From: Hanamia caeni | GTDB taxonomy: Bacteria; Bacteroidota; Bacteroidia; Chitinophagales; Chitinophagaceae | Length of the DNA: 64,000 bases | Direction: 5' to 3' | Assembly (NCBI RefSeq): GCF_003721595.1 | Contig: NZ_RJJR01000007.1 | Location: 173,363 to 237,362 of the forward strand | In this document: positions 16,737 through 27,188 of the stretch, one piece after another | Numbering within the stretch: the first letter of the stretch is position 1 | Layout of the letters: each line of letters begins with the position of its first letter | Program-made: the position numbers and the translations under genes | Notes under the pieces: generated by a model | What the model was told of the DNA's origin: nothing | Seen by the model: only the letters and a program-made list of their open reading frames with translations | Database searches by the model: none

Positions 16737-17654
16737 TCACGATAATGGTTCCGGGGGAGGGCCACTTGAAGCAGGCTTTGAGATTTCATTTGGAAGCGGA
16801 ATAAACACTTTATTATCCGTAGGAGGAAGCTCAATCCTTCCGGCTTTCCAGTCAGCTTTAGCCTGTTCAATCCGTTCTCTTCTTGAAGAAACAAAGTTCC
16901 ACCAGATGAAACGTTCTCCCACTGGCTCGCCGCCTAAAAGCATCAGCGTCGAGTGTTCTTTTGCAAGTAGCGAGGGATCTTCTTCTTTCGCAAATACCAA
17001 CATTTGTCCGGGAGTATAGGTTCTGCCCGAAAGTTCAATGCTTCCCTTGGCAATATAAATGCTCTTTTCTGAATGTTCTTTTGGGAGGTTGAAACGGGTG
17101 CCCGCGTCTATGTTCAAATGGATATAGAATAAAGGGGAATGCGTTTTTACATCGTTTGCCAGTCCGTAGGCATTACCGGCAATCAAACGCATCCAGATGC
17201 CCTTATCAGTATATGTTGGCAGAACTTCCGGCTTATAGTTGTGGAATTCAGGATTCGATTCTTCGGCTCTTTCGGGTAAAGCCACCCACGTTTGAATCAT
17301 TTCCAACACGCCTCCCGCAAGTGCATCCGGCTCTTCAAAGCGCTCGGAATGAGAAATGCCGCTTCCTGCCGTCATCCAGTTTACCTCGCCCGGCCTGATG
17401 ATCTGCTCCACTCCTAAACTATCGCGGTGCGTAACCTGTCCGCCAAATAAATAACTTACCGTTGATAAACCGATATGTGGATGCGGCAAAACATCCATGG
17501 ACGACATAGCTGCAGGCTGTATATCAACCGGGCCCGCATGATCCATAAAGATAAAAGGACCAACCATTCGCCTTAACCGGAAGGGTAAAATCCTCCTGAC
17601 ACTCAAACCCGTACTCAGCGAAGCTTTGCGGGCTTCAATGATAATTTGTGGCAT
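16737..17654 (-). CDS. Pirin family protein
   Basis: 305 residues, bicupin. The N-terminal cupin contains the metal-binding pattern 'HPHIGLSTVSYLFGG' and later 'GSGISHSERFEE'; the C-terminal cupin includes 'EPVGERFIWWNFVSSRRERI'. The motif FIFMDHAGPVD near residue 35 is typical. Pirins are iron-binding, some with quercetinase activity; the cellular role here is unknown. Confidence 0.92.
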   Translation of the reverse strand: MPQIIIEARKASLSTGLSVRRILPFRLRRMVGPFIFMDHAGPVDIQPAAMSSMDVLPHPHIGLSTVSYLFGGQVTHRDSLGVEQIIRPGEVNWMTAGSGISHSERFEEPDALAGGVLEMIQTWVALPERAEESNPEFHNYKPEVLPTYTDKGIWMRLIAGNAYGLANDVKTHSPLFYIHLNIDAGTRFNLPKEHSEKSIYIAKGSIELSGRTYTPGQMLVFAKEEDPSLLAKEHSTLMLLGGEPVGERFIWWNFVSSRRERIEQAKADWKAGRIELPPTDNKVFIPLPNEISKPASSGPPPEPLS

Positions 17655-17852
17655 AGCTGTTCGTTTTCCTGTTATAGGAATTAAAAACCCTCCAAAGTTT
17701 CGGAGAAATACAATTTAATGATTAAATCAAAAACCATATTGAAATTAATTCGTTCGTTTTAACGCCGGGTGAATCGTGAAGATGCTGCAAATAGAAATAT
17801 CCATGTGATAAAAATTGTAAGAATTAAGATATTGCAGTAATGCCTTTTAAAA

Positions 17853-17883
17853 TTTAATCATTGCGTATTGGCGTGTAAATTTG
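17853..17883 (+). promoter_or_regulatory. Putative promoter for the YciI-like gene
   Basis: TTTA at 17853-17856, a 19-nt gap and TAAATTTG at 17876-17883 (TAnnTTTG). The start codon is 25 nt further. Confidence 0.5.
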
Positions 17884-17908
17884 AATCAAAATTGAAAATA
17901 CAATCTTA

Positions 17909-18196
17909 ATGTTCATTATAAATCTAATATACAAAGTGCCGCTGGAAAAAGTTGACCAGTTTTTAAACCAGCACAATGAATACCTGGATAAACATTATGC
18001 GCTTGAAAATTTCCTTGCTTCGGGGAGAAAAGTGCCAAGAACGGGTGGAATAATATTATCCAAAATTCACGATAAAGCAGAAGTAGAAAGAATTATCGAA
18101 AATGATCCGTTTAAAATAAATGATTTAGCCGATTACGAATTGATTGAATTTATTCCCGGCAAGACTTCTGAAGAAATGAAATTTCTGATGAAGTAA
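17909..18196 (+). CDS. YciI family protein
   Basis: 95 residues with a ferredoxin-like fold of the YciI/YCII type: 'MFIINLIYKVPLEKVDQFLN', 'HNEYLDKHYALENFLASGRK', 'GGIILSKIHDKAEVERIIEN', 'DPFKINDLADYELIEFIPGK'. The conserved His of the H-x-x-[YF]-L pattern and 'DPF' are present. Function of the family is uncertain. It has its own promoter-like element. Confidence 0.85.
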   Translation: MFIINLIYKVPLEKVDQFLNQHNEYLDKHYALENFLASGRKVPRTGGIILSKIHDKAEVERIIENDPFKINDLADYELIEFIPGKTSEEMKFLMK

Positions 18197-18405
18197 ATGC
18201 GACGCACGTAGTATTTAAAAAAAAACTGTACTGCTCCAGCAAAATAAACTTCTGTAGGTTTCCGTTTGCAGACATTGTTTCCGGCCGTAACCGGGCTGCG
18301 GGTCGAAATCTTGCAAGGGATCATGATAAGATAAAAGCCGACTGTCGGGCGCCTGCTGTGACACTTGCTAAGCTATTCACCCTGAGAACGAATCCAAATT
18401 CTTTG

Positions 18406-18413
18406 TAAATTTG
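18406..18413 (+). promoter_or_regulatory. Putative -7 box (TAAATTTG) for the peroxiredoxin gene
   Basis: TAnnTTTG match, 37 nt before the start codon at 18451; no clear -33 element. Confidence 0.4.
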
Positions 18414-18450
18414 AGAACGTTTATTGTAAATCTTTTTAAAATAATCCACC

Positions 18451-19053
18451 ATGTCAAATAAAAATTATCGCAGACTCTTTTTAAGTTTTGGCTTTTTATT
18501 CTTCATTGCTCCCTATAGCTTTGCTCAAATGAAAGTATTGTCAAAAGGGTCCAAAGCGCCCATGTTTACCAGCGAAGCAAGCCTGGCTGGCAAAGAATTT
18601 GTTTTTTCCTTAAAAAAAGCACTCGATAAAGGCCCGGTAGTATTGTATTTTTATCCCGCTGCCTACACAGGCGGCTGCGACTTAGAAGCGCATACTTTCG
18701 CCGAAATGAAAGATAAGTTTACCGCGGCGGGCGCTACCATAATTGGCGTGTCAGCAGATGACATTGCGCGGTTGAATTCGTTTTCGGCCAGTCCTGATTA
18801 TTGCGCCGGAAAATTTCCCGTGGCTTCAGACGCCGGGGGCAAAATCGCAGCCACATATGGTCTTGAGCTAACCCCTCCGAAAGCCGGTGTTAAAGATGTA
18901 ACGGGGAAATTGGTTACACACGGCTTCATCCCGCGCACCACATTTGTCATTAATAAAAACGATGAAATTGTAGCTGTATTTTCATCAGGTGCCGATCATA
19001 TATCACCCGATGAGCACGTGAAAAAATCATTAGAAATAGTGAAGAATCTTTAG
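18451..19053 (+). CDS. Exported peroxiredoxin (AhpC/TSA, BCP-like)
   Basis: 200 residues. A signal peptide (residues ~6-25, LFLSFGFLFFIAPYSFAQ) directs it to the periplasm. The thioredoxin-fold domain has 'GPVVLYFYPAAYTGGCDLEA', where the Cys is in the position of the peroxidatic Cys in BCP-type peroxiredoxins, followed by 'GATIIGVSADD' and 'FPVASDAGGKIAATYG'. The usual PxxxT[PS]xC motif is altered to PAAYTGGC. A second Cys in 'PDYCAGKF' could resolve. Likely reduces peroxides in the envelope. Confidence 0.87.
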   Translation: MSNKNYRRLFLSFGFLFFIAPYSFAQMKVLSKGSKAPMFTSEASLAGKEFVFSLKKALDKGPVVLYFYPAAYTGGCDLEAHTFAEMKDKFTAAGATIIGVSADDIARLNSFSASPDYCAGKFPVASDAGGKIAATYGLELTPPKAGVKDVTGKLVTHGFIPRTTFVINKNDEIVAVFSSGADHISPDEHVKKSLEIVKNL

Positions 19054-19454
19054 TGGTTCTTAAAGTTGCGAAAGCCTGACCGTTTAATATTCTTTCGGGA
19101 TAAAATCTCTCTTATTTGTCTACCTACCGGTAGGCAGGTTCTTTTACTATCTCAGCTACTCTCGTGCTTTGAAATGGCGCCTGTAATTTTTCATATTTTA
19201 TTTTGCAGAAACTAATCGCACTCAAAATTGAAAACATTGAGCGAAGCCATTGGGTGGCGATTCAATAACGATGCCCGACACAGATTAATTTTAAATAACC
19301 AATTTTATCAACCGCATAAAAGCAAATCAGCCTGCTACAGCACTAAGAACAGCTTTATGGAGAGCCCTGCACGTTTCATTTAAAAGTTTACCCGTGGCAA
19401 AATATAAAATCGGGCTAAAAGTTCTTTTACTGTGCCGCAAAAAAGCAAAGCCTT
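19054..19454. other. Convergent intergenic region
   Basis: 401 bp between the peroxiredoxin gene and the leftward glucokinase gene. It contains one near-palindrome (19120-19137, CTACCTACC / GGTAGGCAG with a single mismatch). No gene or RNA recognised. Confidence 0.5.
19120..19137. repeat. Near-perfect 18-bp palindrome
   Basis: CTACCTACC followed by GGTAGGCAG, 8 of 9 pairs match around a CCGG centre. Similar CCTACCGGTAGG elements occur as dispersed intergenic repeats in this phylum to my recollection; only one copy was seen here. Confidence 0.4.
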
Positions 19455-20450
19455 TTAATTGCCTCCGGAGGTCACAGCTTCAGGTTTTATTTCCCAAACC
19501 AATGCACTGGCGCCAAGAATAGCCGCGTCTGATTCTTTTAATTCGCTGAATAACAGTTTTACTTTATTCTGAAAAATGGGAAGAAGATTTTTTTCCATGC
19601 TTTCTCTTGTGGGGTCTAATAAAAGCTTTCCGGCTTTAATCACGCCTCCAAAAAGAATGATGGCTTCGGGTGAAGAAAACATTACAAAATTAGCGAGCGC
19701 TTCCCCCAAAATATGCCCTGTTACCTGGAACACTTCATTGGCGATGGTATCGCCTTTAATAGCAGCTTCGCATATTTTTTTGGATGTGATTTCTTCATTG
19801 GATAATTTTCTTAACAGGCTGTCTTCATTTACTCTTTCTGCCAATATTTCTTTTGCAGTAATGACTATGCCTGTAGCAGACGCATAGGTTTCCAGGCTTC
19901 CTTTCATCCCGGTGCCCCAATGCAGGCGTCCTCCGGGCCTTATGATGGTGTGGCCAAGCTCGCCTGCAAATCCATCGTGGCCATAAATAAGCTGACCGTT
20001 TGCCACAATGCCGCTGCCAACGCCGGTTCCCAATGTTATCATAATAAAATCCCTCATGCCGCGCGCAGCGCCATACATCAGTTCGCCGATAGCCGCCGCA
20101 TTTGCGTCGTTGGTGAGCGTGCAGGGCTTATTAAATTTATTGGTGATCATTTTAGCAATGGGGATAATTCCTCGCCACTGCAGGTTTGGCGCGTAATCAA
20201 TTGTGCCTGTATAATAATTGCCGTTGGGCGCTCCCAATCCTATGCCTTTTATCACGTCTAATCCGCCGACAGACTTTATAGCAGGCTTAATCATGGCGTA
20301 TAGCTCGTCAATAAAATCATTAATGTCATCGTGATTGGTGGAAGAAATTTCTCCTACATTTGAAATATCACCCCTATGATTTACAATACCGAATTTTGTA
20401 TTGGTGCCTCCAATATCTATTCCGATGGCATATTCTGCGGCTGTCTCCAT
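19455..20450 (-). CDS. ROK family glucokinase
   Basis: 331 residues. ATP-binding phosphate motif 'AIGIDIGGTNTKFGIV' at the N-terminus; 'LTNDANAAAIGELMYGA' carries the catalytic Asp; 'LGTGVGSGIVANG' and 'GELGHTIIRPGGRLHWG' are ROK signatures. The typical CxCGxxGC zinc motif after GHTI is replaced (GGRLHWGTGMKGSLE), so this is a zinc-free variant. It probably phosphorylates glucose or a related hexose taken up by the neighbouring MFS transporter (117 bp upstream), feeding GlgC/GlgA across the divergent junction. Confidence 0.9.
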   Translation of the reverse strand: METAAEYAIGIDIGGTNTKFGIVNHRGDISNVGEISSTNHDDINDFIDELYAMIKPAIKSVGGLDVIKGIGLGAPNGNYYTGTIDYAPNLQWRGIIPIAKMITNKFNKPCTLTNDANAAAIGELMYGAARGMRDFIMITLGTGVGSGIVANGQLIYGHDGFAGELGHTIIRPGGRLHWGTGMKGSLETYASATGIVITAKEILAERVNEDSLLRKLSNEEITSKKICEAAIKGDTIANEVFQVTGHILGEALANFVMFSSPEAIILFGGVIKAGKLLLDPTRESMEKNLLPIFQNKVKLLFSELKESDAAILGASALVWEIKPEAVTSGGN

Positions 20451-20566
20451 AATTTTCGTTTTAATATAAAATGCTGTTAGTAATGGGTTGAAAGTTACAT
20501 CCTAAAAATACTTTTCTTTTATTAAAGACTAATTTCTACCAGTAAATAAATAAATACGACTGATTT

Positions 20567-22339
20567 TTATTTTTGATTTGGCGTTTGATCAAAAGCGCTC
20601 TCGGGCGCTGTTGGCATATCTTCCATGTCTACCGGGTTTTCATAATCAATTCCCTGGCGTTTCAATACTCCTTTCACAAAAATGGCGAAGAAAGTGATGT
20701 ATGCATAGCATAGCAGGGGTATCCAGTAAGATTCATGGATTCCTGCACCGGGAACGTCGCTCCTGGAATCAAGAAAATCAGCAAGCTTTCCCTGTATTGG
20801 AGGAATAACGCCACCTCCAAGAATCATCATGATTAAAAATGCTGAGCCTTGCGTTGTGTATTTCCCTAAACCTGCAACAGATAAAGTAAAAATCGCCGGC
20901 CACATTATCGAACAAAATAATCCACCGCTGATAAAAGCATAAATCGCAATTTTACCGGTGGTGGCCAGCCCAACTGCCATCGCTATCACGCCGAGGAATC
21001 CAAAAATCATCAGCATCCGGGCGGGTTTGTCTTTGCTCACATAAAAAGCGCCCACCTGTATTAGCACACAAACGATATAATAATACAGTATTTGCACCGC
21101 ATAGCCGGAAGCCGCGTTAACCAATAATACAATCACAAAGGCAACCATCGGAACAATAAAGGTGAGCCATTTTTTGGCAGATTCCGAAAGCTCAAATGCC
21201 GATATGGAGCCCACCCAGCGCCCAATCATCAAGCTGCCCCAATACATGGAAATGTAAAGCGCAGCCTGCGAAGAAGGTATGCTTCCAAATTCGGGCTTGC
21301 TTAGCAAATCGCTCAAATTACTTACAATGGTTACTTCCGTTCCTACATACAAAAACAAGGCGAGCATTCCCAGAATCAATTGAGGATATTGCATGGCGCC
21401 CCAGCCACTGGGTTTTTTCTGGGCGCTTATGTATGAAATTAATAAACTCAGGATGACTACCGCCAATGCGCCGAACAGCCATTTTACGCGGTAAGTTTCC
21501 ATTGCTATCTTGTCGGTTTCAGAAGCATTGGTAAGGTCCACTTTATAGCTGCTGAATACCGGCACAAACATAATGATCAAAAGCCCTGTCATTATGAGCA
21601 AAGAATATAAAGCCTTATTCGCTTTTTCGGTTTTTTCGGTGGAAATACCGTGAGGCACTTTTTTTGAAAACTGGAAAAGCAAGGCAGCCGCAATAAAAAG
21701 TACGCCCACGCAACTGTATAAAATAATCACCTTGCTAAGGCTAAGGCCAGCAATCTGTTGATCGGTGATGGCAGCGGTGGTTCCAAATAAAGCAAACGCT
21801 ACTACCAGAGGGCCAATCATCGTTCCAAAAGAATTTACGCCTCCGCCCAGATTTACGCGGCTGTTTCCTGTGGAAGGGTCTCCCAGTTCTATGGCAAAAG
21901 GCTGCGCTGCCGTTTGCTGCAATGAAAATCCAAGCGCTACAATAAATAATCCGGCCAGCATGCCTACAAAAGCATCTGCATTTACGGCGATTATCATTGC
22001 TATAGCGCCGATAGCAGAAAATACTAATCCATACACAATGCTTTTTTTATAACCCCATTTGGCCACCAAATCTTTTCCCCCAAAAGAGCCGTAGGCAAAA
22101 AGGGCAAGCGCTCCGATATAATAGGCAAGATAAAATGCAAAGTCAATCAATTGGCTTTGAAACTGGTCAAGGTTAAAATAATGTTTGCAAAAAGGAATAA
22201 AAACACTGTTGCCAGCGGCAATAAATCCCCAGAAAAAAAAGACAACTACAAGAGTGCTCAAGGCCCCGTAATTAGTAGGTTGCAGTTTTCCACCGGAAGC
22301 TTTTGCGGGCCTCGACAAATTCATTGAAGGAGTCGCCAT
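20567..22339 (-). CDS. Sugar MFS transporter (FucP/GluP-like)
   Basis: 590 residues with about 12-14 hydrophobic segments. '[20 protein letters not shown]' and '[20 protein letters not shown]' are characteristic of the fucose/glucose-galactose H+ symporter family; the latter is followed by '[15 protein letters not shown]'. It is longer than usual FucP (~430) because of an extra loop and helices in the middle and a C-terminal acidic tail. Probably a proton-coupled hexose importer; sits upstream of the ROK kinase on the same strand. Confidence 0.88.
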   Translation of the reverse strand: MATPSMNLSRPAKASGGKLQPTNYGALSTLVVVFFFWGFIAAGNSVFIPFCKHYFNLDQFQSQLIDFAFYLAYYIGALALFAYGSFGGKDLVAKWGYKKSIVYGLVFSAIGAIAMIIAVNADAFVGMLAGLFIVALGFSLQQTAAQPFAIELGDPSTGNSRVNLGGGVNSFGTMIGPLVVAFALFGTTAAITDQQIAGLSLSKVIILYSCVGVLFIAAALLFQFSKKVPHGISTEKTEKANKALYSLLIMTGLLIIMFVPVFSSYKVDLTNASETDKIAMETYRVKWLFGALAVVILSLLISYISAQKKPSGWGAMQYPQLILGMLALFLYVGTEVTIVSNLSDLLSKPEFGSIPSSQAALYISMYWGSLMIGRWVGSISAFELSESAKKWLTFIVPMVAFVIVLLVNAASGYAVQILYYYIVCVLIQVGAFYVSKDKPARMLMIFGFLGVIAMAVGLATTGKIAIYAFISGGLFCSIMWPAIFTLSVAGLGKYTTQGSAFLIMMILGGGVIPPIQGKLADFLDSRSDVPGAGIHESYWIPLLCYAYITFFAIFVKGVLKRQGIDYENPVDMEDMPTAPESAFDQTPNQK

Positions 22340-22458
22340 TGAATATTTAGTTTATTAAAAATTAGGATTGAAAATAGAAATTTTTTTCAAAGTAAGGCCT
22401 TTTATTATATTTTTTAAAAAGAAAAATCATGCTTAATTTGAAGCGCTAATTAATCAGT

Positions 22459-23868
22459 ATGGAAATAATTCACGTAAGCGCAGAGTGTTATCCTGTTGCA
22501 AAAGCCGGTGGTCTCGGGGATGTGGTGGGCGCCTTGCCAAAGTACCAGAATAAGCTTGGACATATTGCCAAAGTAGTGATGCCGATGTATCGTACCAAGT
22601 TTTTATACGCCCATTCTTTTGATGTGGTTCATAAAGGCGCGTTTGGAATGTCACATTATTGGTTCGAGTATACAATTATAAAAGAAAGTTCAAATGTGCT
22701 CGGATTTGATTTGTACCTCGTGGATATTAATAACCTGTTAGATCGTGAAAAAGTATATGGATATGATGATGATATTGAAAGATTCGTAGCATTTCAGATT
22801 GCTGTAGTAGATTGGCTTAGCAAATGGCAGCATCATCCGGATATCGTTCATGTTCATGATCACCAGGCGGCGCTGATTCCTTTTATGATGCAGAATTGCT
22901 ACGCATACAGGCACCTGTCTTCCATAAAAACAATCCTTACGATTCACAACGCCCAATATCAGGGCTGGATGGATTGGGGCAAATCGTGGTATATCCCTGA
23001 TTGGGATAACTATAAATGGGGGATGCTTGAATGGAATCATACAATTAATGCACTTGCTTGTGGCATTAAATGTGCTTCAAAAGTGAATACAGTTAGCCAC
23101 GGATATTTGGAGGAGCTGCGCTATAATGCCAATGGGCTGGAAAGCCTGTTTAATTATGAAAGAGGAAAATGCTTTGGCATCCTCAATGGGATAGATAATG
23201 AAGTGTGGAATCCGCAGACGGATCATTACCTGGATGTAAAATTTGGTACACATGACTTTAAAGAAGGCAAAAGCAAAAACAAAAAGGATTTGTGCATGAA
23301 GTTTAATCTTGATGAAGATAAACCGCTTATTATTTTTATCGGCAGGCTTGTTGGTGAAAAGGCTGCCGATCTTTTGCCCGCTGTGATTGGTGATTCAATT
23401 CATTATATGGAAGGCAGAATGAATTTTCTTGTGTTAGGAAGTGGTGAATGGTATATTGAAGACCAGTTAAGCAAAATGCACAACCATTTGTTCGGATATT
23501 TTAACTCCCAAATCGGGTATAATGAATTGCTCAGCCACAGGATGTATGCAGGAGCCGATTTTTTACTGATGCCAAGCAGGGTAGAGCCTTGCGGGTTAAA
23601 CCAGATGTATTCGTTGCGGTATGGAACTGTTCCAATCGTCAGGCGCACTGGTGGACTGCGCGACACGGTGAAAGATTTTGGAGAAGATGGAGGATTTGGA
23701 ATTTGTTTTGATACAGCTTCGGTGGGCGACATCTGCAATGCCATTCATCGCTCGCTTGAATTATACGATGATCAGAAAAAGATGAACAGCGTTATTAAAC
23801 AAATTATGGAGATTGATCACAGTTGGGAAAAGAGCGCCGGAATTTATATTAACCTTTATAATTCTTAA
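22459..23868 (+). CDS. glgA: Glycogen synthase (GT5)
   Basis: 469 residues, the normal GlgA length. It transfers glucose from ADP-glucose to alpha-1,4-glucan. The N-terminal nucleotide-binding motif KAGGLGDVVGALPK (residues 15-28) contains the essential Lys of KxGGL. The GT-B C-terminal half has 'IFIGRLVGEKAADLL' and 'MPSRVEPCGLNQMYSLRYGT' with the conserved Glu. glgC follows 136 bp later on the same strand, and the ADP-glucose pathway is thereby complete except for branching enzyme, which is not in this window. Confidence 0.96.
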   Translation: MEIIHVSAECYPVAKAGGLGDVVGALPKYQNKLGHIAKVVMPMYRTKFLYAHSFDVVHKGAFGMSHYWFEYTIIKESSNVLGFDLYLVDINNLLDREKVYGYDDDIERFVAFQIAVVDWLSKWQHHPDIVHVHDHQAALIPFMMQNCYAYRHLSSIKTILTIHNAQYQGWMDWGKSWYIPDWDNYKWGMLEWNHTINALACGIKCASKVNTVSHGYLEELRYNANGLESLFNYERGKCFGILNGIDNEVWNPQTDHYLDVKFGTHDFKEGKSKNKKDLCMKFNLDEDKPLIIFIGRLVGEKAADLLPAVIGDSIHYMEGRMNFLVLGSGEWYIEDQLSKMHNHLFGYFNSQIGYNELLSHRMYAGADFLLMPSRVEPCGLNQMYSLRYGTVPIVRRTGGLRDTVKDFGEDGGFGICFDTASVGDICNAIHRSLELYDDQKKMNSVIKQIMEIDHSWEKSAGIYINLYNS

Positions 23869-24004
23869 GAGAAATCAATTGAGCTTAAAAGCGCTAATAA
23901 AACAGAAATTGCTATTAGTACGGTTGAGCCAAATATATTTACTGATACGGAAAGAAACCTTAATATTTTTTTAAATAATAAAATATACCTTTTAATTTTA
24001 AAAC

Positions 24005-25309
24005 ATGAAAACAATGCAGACTAATATGTGGATCAGTAAATCACTGATAGCAGTAATCCTTGGCGGAGGAGCCGGTAGCCGTTTGTATCCCCTTACACGA
24101 AGCAGAAGCAAGCCTGCGGTTCCCATAGCTGGTAAATACCGTCTGGTTGATATCCCGATTTCAAACTGCATCAACTCCAATATCAACCGGATTTTTGTAT
24201 TGACACAATACAATTCGGCTTCCTTAAATAAGCACATCAAAAACACTTATCAGTTCAGCAATTTCAGCAGCGGTTTTGTTGACATCCTGGCGGCAGAACA
24301 AACTCCCGAAAGCTCTGAATGGTTCCAGGGAACAGCAGATGCGGTAAGGCAATCTTTAAAATATTTAGTAACCAAAGAATGTGATCATGTATTAATTTTA
24401 TCGGGCGACCAATTATACCAGATGGATTTTGGAACGATGTTCAGAAACCACGCAAAGGAAGGTGCAGATATTACGATTGCCACTATCCCTGTTACTGAAA
24501 AAGAAGCGACAGAATTCGGCATTTTGAAAGCAGATGAAGAAAACAAGATCACTTCATTTATTGAGAAGCCTGCATTAAACCTTTTGCCCGATTGGGTCAG
24601 CGAAACCAGCGAAGAAATGCAGCGCCAGGGCAAACATTACCTCGCCTCCATGGGTATTTATCTTTTTAAAAGAGAAGTATTAATCGATCTTTTAAATAAC
24701 GAGAAAAAAAATGCCACTGATTTTGGAAAAGAAATTATTCCTTTTGCTATCCAGGGATATAATGTTTGCAGTTATCAATACAGCGGTTACTGGACTGACA
24801 TTGGAAATATCGGCTCCTTTTTTGAAGCCAACCTGGCGTTAACAGACGAGCTGCCGCCTTTCAATTTGTTTCATAATGAGCAAAGGGTATATACAAGGCC
24901 AAGAATGCTGCCGCCGGCTAAGTTTAGCGGCACTTCAATGGTGAACAGCATCGTATCGGATGGATGCATTGTTCATGCTGAACGTCTGGAGCATTCAGTA
25001 GTAGGCATCAGAACAAGAATCGGCTATGGCACCAAAATATACAATACGTATCTTATGGGAAGTGATTATTACGAGACGATTGAGGATATGGGCGTTGATG
25101 AAAAAAAGGGCGTTCCAAAGCTTGGCGTAGGCGATAATTCATATATCAATAATGCAATTATAGATAAAAACGCACGAATAGGAAATAATGTAAGAATCAA
25201 TGGTGGTGCCCATTTACAGAATACCGACCATGAGCTATATACCGTTAAGGACGGCATTGTTGTAGTGAAAAAAGAATCTGTCATTCCGGATGGATACGTG
25301 ATTGACTAG
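24005..25309 (+). CDS. glgC: Glucose-1-phosphate adenylyltransferase
   Basis: 434 residues. The N-terminal nucleotidyltransferase domain begins AVILGGGAGSRLYPLTRSRS, with the catalytic/allosteric Lys in SKPAVPIAGKYRLVDIP; 'GTADAVRQSLKYL' and 'FIEKP' follow. The C-terminal left-handed beta-helix is visible from about residue 300 (VNSIVSDGCIV, ARIGNNVRINGGAHL). It makes ADP-glucose for GlgA, the committed step of glycogen synthesis. A terminator-like stem-loop follows at 25346-25381. Confidence 0.96.
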   Translation: MKTMQTNMWISKSLIAVILGGGAGSRLYPLTRSRSKPAVPIAGKYRLVDIPISNCINSNINRIFVLTQYNSASLNKHIKNTYQFSNFSSGFVDILAAEQTPESSEWFQGTADAVRQSLKYLVTKECDHVLILSGDQLYQMDFGTMFRNHAKEGADITIATIPVTEKEATEFGILKADEENKITSFIEKPALNLLPDWVSETSEEMQRQGKHYLASMGIYLFKREVLIDLLNNEKKNATDFGKEIIPFAIQGYNVCSYQYSGYWTDIGNIGSFFEANLALTDELPPFNLFHNEQRVYTRPRMLPPAKFSGTSMVNSIVSDGCIVHAERLEHSVVGIRTRIGYGTKIYNTYLMGSDYYETIEDMGVDEKKGVPKLGVGDNSYINNAIIDKNARIGNNVRINGGAHLQNTDHELYTVKDGIVVVKKESVIPDGYVID

Positions 25310-25345
25310 GCATAATCTGGCCGAGGATATTAGTGCAAAAGGAAA

Positions 25346-25381
25346 AATAAGAAGAGGAAGATTTTAAAATCTCTTCTTATT
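25346..25381 (+). terminator. Terminator after glgC
   Basis: An 11-bp perfect stem (AATAAGAAGAG / CTCTTCTTATT) closes a 14-nt loop and is followed by CTTCCTTTTTT. It lies 36 bp after the glgC stop codon. Confidence 0.65.
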
Positions 25382-25563
25382 CTTCCTTTTTTCATTTGTA
25401 TTTTCTTTGGGAAAACAAAATAAAACCGGGCTTTTTTGTGCGTTTACTGTAAAGCCGAATTATCTGTCATTAAATTTCCCTAATAAAAGCTAACTATCCT
25501 TTTTTGCTGTATTTTTATCAACGTGTATTTTTTACATAAAATTTATTGAAAAAACGGATTGCT

Positions 25564-26925
25564 ATGCCTTCAATACATCCTGTACCTAAACACAGGCTCA
25601 CGTTCAGACAGATTATCAATATGAGCTTTGGATTTTTCGGAATCCAGTTTGGCTTTGCGCTTCAGAATGCAAACGTTTCACGGATTTTTCAAACCCTGGG
25701 GGCAGAGGTAGATAAAATAGGATTTCTGTGGGTAGCAGCGCCTTTAACAGGATTGCTGGTACAGCCGATAATCGGCTATTTAAGCGACAGAACATGGCAT
25801 CGTAAATGGGGTAGAAGAAGGCCTTTCTTTTTTATCGGCGCTGTGCTTGCTTCCATTGCGCTTTTTCTAATGCCTCAATCTACCATGCTTTGGATGGCGG
25901 CGGTTTTGCTGTGGGTGCTGGATGCCTCCATCAACATTTCTATGGAGCCTTTTCGGGCATTTGTTGGCGATAAATTAATTTCAGCCCAGCGCACTACCGG
26001 TTTTGCTACGCAAACTTTTTTTATCGGCCTCGGCGCTGTTATCGCTTCTTTGCTGCCTTATATTTTTACGAATGTTTTCAACATAAGCAATACCGCACCC
26101 GAAGGTCAAATAGGCGATTCTGTTAAATACTCTTTTTACATCGGCGCGCTTGTTTTCTTTCTTTCCGTTTTGTGGACCGTTATTTCTTCCGACGAGCTTC
26201 CACCTGAAAATATTGAGGAATGGAAGCAGGAAAAGGCACAATCGAAAGGCATATTTGCTGCCTTGCGTGAAATCAACAATGGGATTTTTTCAATGCCCAA
26301 AACAATGAGCCAGCTTGCAGTTGTACAGTTTTTTACGTGGGTTGGATTTTATTGCATGTGGCTTTATACCACAGCCTCTATTGCCCAAAACGCTTATGGC
26401 ACTGTCGATACCACTTCAAAAGCCTTCCAGGATGCGGGCGATTGGGTAGGAGTAATGTTTACGGTTTATAATGGAATTTCGGCTATTGCCGCCTTTCTGC
26501 TTCCGTTGCTGGCAAAAAAAATTAAGAGAAAATATACCCATATGATTTGTCTGGTCATTGGAGGCATGGGGCTCGTATCGCTTGTATTTATTACATCTCC
26601 CCAAATTCTTTTATTGCCAATGGTAGCGATTGGCCTTGCCTGGGCATCAACGTTGACAATGCCTTACGCCATCCTCGCCGGCGCTTTACCACCTGCGAAG
26701 ATGGGATTTTACATGGGCGTGTTTAATTTTTTTATCGTAATTCCTCAATTGGTCGCCTCATTTGTAATGGGCTTTTTGATAAGAGATATTTTTCATGACC
26801 AGGCGATTTATGCGTTGGTAATAGGCGGAATTTGTATGGTTGTAGGCGGAGTGATGAATTTTATTGTGGTGGATAAGGATGAGAAAGAGCAGGACGTAAT
26901 TCCAATGCAGTTGGTAGTGGAGTAA
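25564..26925 (+). CDS. MFS transporter, GPH/SUC type (maltose or sucrose)
   Basis: 453 residues from the ATG at 25564; a TTG six codons upstream is a possible but less likely start. About 12 membrane helices. The conserved 'GFFGIQFGFALQNANVSRIF', 'WVAAPLTGLLVQPIIGYLSD' and the RTWHRKWGRRRPF loop identify the SLC45/SUC-like disaccharide H+ symporter group. The location between glgC and an exported amylase suggests uptake of maltose or maltodextrins; this is inferred from context. Confidence 0.9.
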   Translation: MPSIHPVPKHRLTFRQIINMSFGFFGIQFGFALQNANVSRIFQTLGAEVDKIGFLWVAAPLTGLLVQPIIGYLSDRTWHRKWGRRRPFFFIGAVLASIALFLMPQSTMLWMAAVLLWVLDASINISMEPFRAFVGDKLISAQRTTGFATQTFFIGLGAVIASLLPYIFTNVFNISNTAPEGQIGDSVKYSFYIGALVFFLSVLWTVISSDELPPENIEEWKQEKAQSKGIFAALREINNGIFSMPKTMSQLAVVQFFTWVGFYCMWLYTTASIAQNAYGTVDTTSKAFQDAGDWVGVMFTVYNGISAIAAFLLPLLAKKIKRKYTHMICLVIGGMGLVSLVFITSPQILLLPMVAIGLAWASTLTMPYAILAGALPPAKMGFYMGVFNFFIVIPQLVASFVMGFLIRDIFHDQAIYALVIGGICMVVGGVMNFIVVDKDEKEQDVIPMQLVVE

Positions 26926-26960
26926 CATGCGGGATTTTAATTAATTTTATAAAAAAAGAA

Positions 26961-27188
26961 ATGAATAGTTTTCGGAATTTTACTGCAATAATAGAAAAAG
27001 AGGATGATGGATATGTCTCTCTTTGTCCTGAAATCGATGTGGCCAGCCAGGGCGATACTATTGAAGAAGCGAGGAATAATCTGAGGGAAGCAATCGAATT
27101 ATTTTTTAAATATGCTTCGGAAGAAGAAATTCGCACAAGATTAAAAAGTGATTTTTTTATAACAAATATGCAAATCAAAGTTGGGTAA
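26961..27188 (+). CDS. hicB: HicB-type antitoxin
   Basis: 75 residues with the partial RNase-H-like fold of HicB: 'FTAIIEKEDDGYVSLCPEID', 'VASQGDTIEEARNNLREAIE', 'LFFKYASEEE'. No extra DNA-binding domain is visible after residue 60, so repression may be weak or rely on the complex. It overlaps hicA by 8 nt; antitoxin first is one of the two known gene orders. It neutralises HicA. Confidence 0.9.
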   Translation: MNSFRNFTAIIEKEDDGYVSLCPEIDVASQGDTIEEARNNLREAIELFFKYASEEEIRTRLKSDFFITNMQIKVG